Source: Acholeplasmatales bacterium (lineage in GTDB: Bacteria; Bacillota_I; Bacilli_A; Acholeplasmatales; Anaeroplasmataceae). From it: DNA of 64,000 bases. Both the position numbers and the translations under genes were made by a program. The notes beneath the pieces were generated by a model. The model searched no databases, was not told the DNA's origin, and worked only from the letters and a program-made list of their open reading frames with translations. This document shows, in pieces, positions 63,026 through 64,000 of this stretch (positions are counted from its first letter, which is position 1; each line of letters starts with the position of its first letter). The stretch lies in the NCBI GenBank assembly GCA_017449215.1, contig JAFSJY010000046.1, positions 1 through 64,000 of the forward strand. The letters run 5' to 3'.

Positions 63026-63675
63026 CTTACGTTTCATTAGCTGTAGGTTGCCTTGCTGCTATCGCTGCCATTTTCTACCTTGTAAATGCAATTCAGGTTG
63101 CTACTAATTATAATTGGGTAGATGGTGAAATTAAGACAACTATTTATGAAATTCTAATTGTAATTACATTATTATGTGCTACAGTTGGTTATTGCTTAGG
63201 TGGAGTTAGAATCATTAAGGCTTTCTTAGATAAGAAGGATGTTAATTATTCATACTTTGCATTACCTATGGCAACTTATTTCGCAGCTAAGATTATCTTC
63301 GCAGGAATCTATCTTGGTTTCTGGGATTTAGGTGATGTAGGAACATGGATTTTCGCTGCATTAGCTATTGGTGGTTTAGTATTAGTATTATTACCTGTAT
63401 TTGGTAAGATAGATGAGAAGAATTCAAAGCTAGTTGCTTTAATTGCTGCTATCGCTGGATTCGTATTATCTTTAGTAGACCTAATCAATGCTGGTGGTGT
63501 TAATGCTGCTGCATTAGTATTCGTTATGTTCATGTTTGCATGTGTAGCTGCTATCTATGTTGCATATGTATTTACAGAATACAACAATGCTCCTGAGTCT
63601 GAGGCTAAGGAAGAGAAGGCTGTTGAAGCTAAGGAAGAAGCTGCTGAAGCTGATTCTGAAGATAAAGCTGAATAA
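63007..63675 (+). CDS. Membrane protein with acidic tail, partner of the HD-GYP gene
   Basis: This 222-residue protein has six hydrophobic helices spread over residues 5-190, then a highly charged Glu/Ala/Lys tail (EAKEEKAVEAKEEAAEA). It is translationally coupled to the HD-GYP gene, whose last codons contain its start, with GGGAGAAGG as ribosome-binding site. It may anchor or report to the phosphodiesterase. No family recognised. Confidence 0.75.
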   Translation: MSKKVLTYVSLAVGCLAAIAAIFYLVNAIQVATNYNWVDGEIKTTIYEILIVITLLCATVGYCLGGVRIIKAFLDKKDVNYSYFALPMATYFAAKIIFAGIYLGFWDLGDVGTWIFAALAIGGLVLVLLPVFGKIDEKNSKLVALIAAIAGFVLSLVDLINAGGVNAAALVFVMFMFACVAAIYVAYVFTEYNNAPESEAKEEKAVEAKEEAAEADSEDKAE

Positions 63676-63690
63676 TTTGATTTGGTAGAA

Positions 63691-63718
63691 AGCGTGGCTT
63701 AGGCTACGCTCTTTTACT
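63691..63718 (+). terminator. Terminator after the HD-GYP operon
   Basis: AGCGTGGC (63691-63698) pairs with GCTACGCT (63703-63710), with one G-U pair, followed by CTTTTACTTTTT. Confidence 0.75.
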
Positions 63719-63806
63719 TTTTACAAGAAATAATAGACTAGTGGACGCATAATCCCATTTTATACAGTTAACTTAAATTAGTGCTATTTTATTTTGGTTG
63801 ATTATA

Positions 63807-63815
63807 TGATATAAT
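63807..63815 (+). promoter_or_regulatory. Extended -10 promoter of pgi
   Basis: TGATATAAT (hexamer 63810-63815) with weak -35; CGGAGG follows before ATG 63840. Confidence 0.55.
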
Positions 63816-63839
63816 TAACAAAACGGAGGTTCGATCATT

Positions 63840-64000
63840 ATGAGTTTTAAATTAAATTTAAATGTTGATAATGCCACTTGCTTTATTGATAAGAAGGTTT
63901 TAGATGGCGTAAAGAAGGATGCTAAGAGTGCATATCAAACTTTAGTAGAAAAAAATGGAGAAGGAAATGATTTCTTAGGCTGGTTAGATTTACCAGTAGC
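63840..64000 (+). CDS. pgi: Glucose-6-phosphate isomerase, N-terminal part
   Basis: The last 161 bases open a frame that runs off the window end: 53 codons are seen. YQTLVEKNGEGNDFLGWLDL matches the N-terminal EKTGAGSDFLGWVDLP region of Bacillus glucose-6-phosphate isomerase. Only the start is visible, but the promoter and GGAGG site are normal. Confidence 0.82.
   Translation, partial: MSFKLNLNVDNATCFIDKKVLDGVKKDAKSAYQTLVEKNGEGNDFLGWLDLPV

Noticed and set aside
1-64000. CRISPR arrays, IS elements, prophage or integrase genes
   Set aside because: No regularly spaced repeats, transposase or integrase motifs were seen on either strand.

Overview
The window is AT-rich bacterial chromosome, 64 kb, with closely packed genes and standard genetic code (TGA works as stop, TGG encodes Trp). 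A PolC-type replicase, RecD2, a T-box leader, a yybP-ykoY riboswitch, lipoprotein signal peptides, WYL and MocR regulators, and a recD2-alaS-ruvX-DUF1292-O-methyltransferase block that resembles the Bacillus yrrC-alaS-yrrK-yrzB-yrrM order all point to a low-GC Firmicute (Bacilli/Erysipelotrichia/RF39-like). A GH95 fucosidase and a rhamnogalacturonan-lyase-like protein suggest a gut or plant-glycan niche. No rRNA, prophage, IS element or CRISPR array was seen.

Layout. 1-4.4 kb: a lipoprotein-type acetolactate decarboxylase, then a Mn2+ riboswitch controlling a CaCA antiporter and a Na/Pi transporter. 4.4-4.7 kb: tRNA-Trp and tRNA-His on the minus strand. 4.8-11.8 kb: a membrane protein, a MocR regulator that lacks its PLP lysine, and a coupled WYL regulator / HAD / rhamnogalacturonan-lyase-like operon. 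11.9-14.9 kb: thrC-thrB-ACT regulator and acpP. 15-18.6 kb: a degenerate leucyl-tRNA synthetase paralogue coupled to an acyltransferase and a GT8 glycosyltransferase. 18.6-31.9 kb: mostly housekeeping genes (YtqA-type radical SAM, polC, Bax-inhibitor-like protein, yqeY, a hydrolase, Nudix, small alarmone synthetase, map, cca). 32-33 kb: an HTH-MNT/HEPN toxin-antitoxin module with three phased operators. 33.2-34.2 kb: two tRNA-Lys(CTT) genes and a second PlsC. 34.3-41.9 kb: recD2-alaS-ruvX-DUF1292-OMT and an exonuclease-like gene. 42-45 kb: GH95 and hslO. 45.2-48.5 kb: four related lipoproteins arising from a duplicated gene pair. 48.6-56.8 kb: an undescribed structured RNA, an Arg T-box and argGHCJBDF, a complete route from glutamate to arginine using the ArgJ acetyl cycle. 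56.8-64 kb: aquaporin, a membrane protein, zur-znuACB, a tandem HD-GYP protein with a membrane partner, and the start of pgi.

The strongest candidates for new biology are the LeuRS-like pseudo-synthetase operon (14.98-18.59 kb), the MocR protein with Lys replaced by Met, the lipoprotein quartet, and the switch-like RNA in front of the Arg T-box. All family assignments come from motif recognition by eye; no database search or folding program was run.
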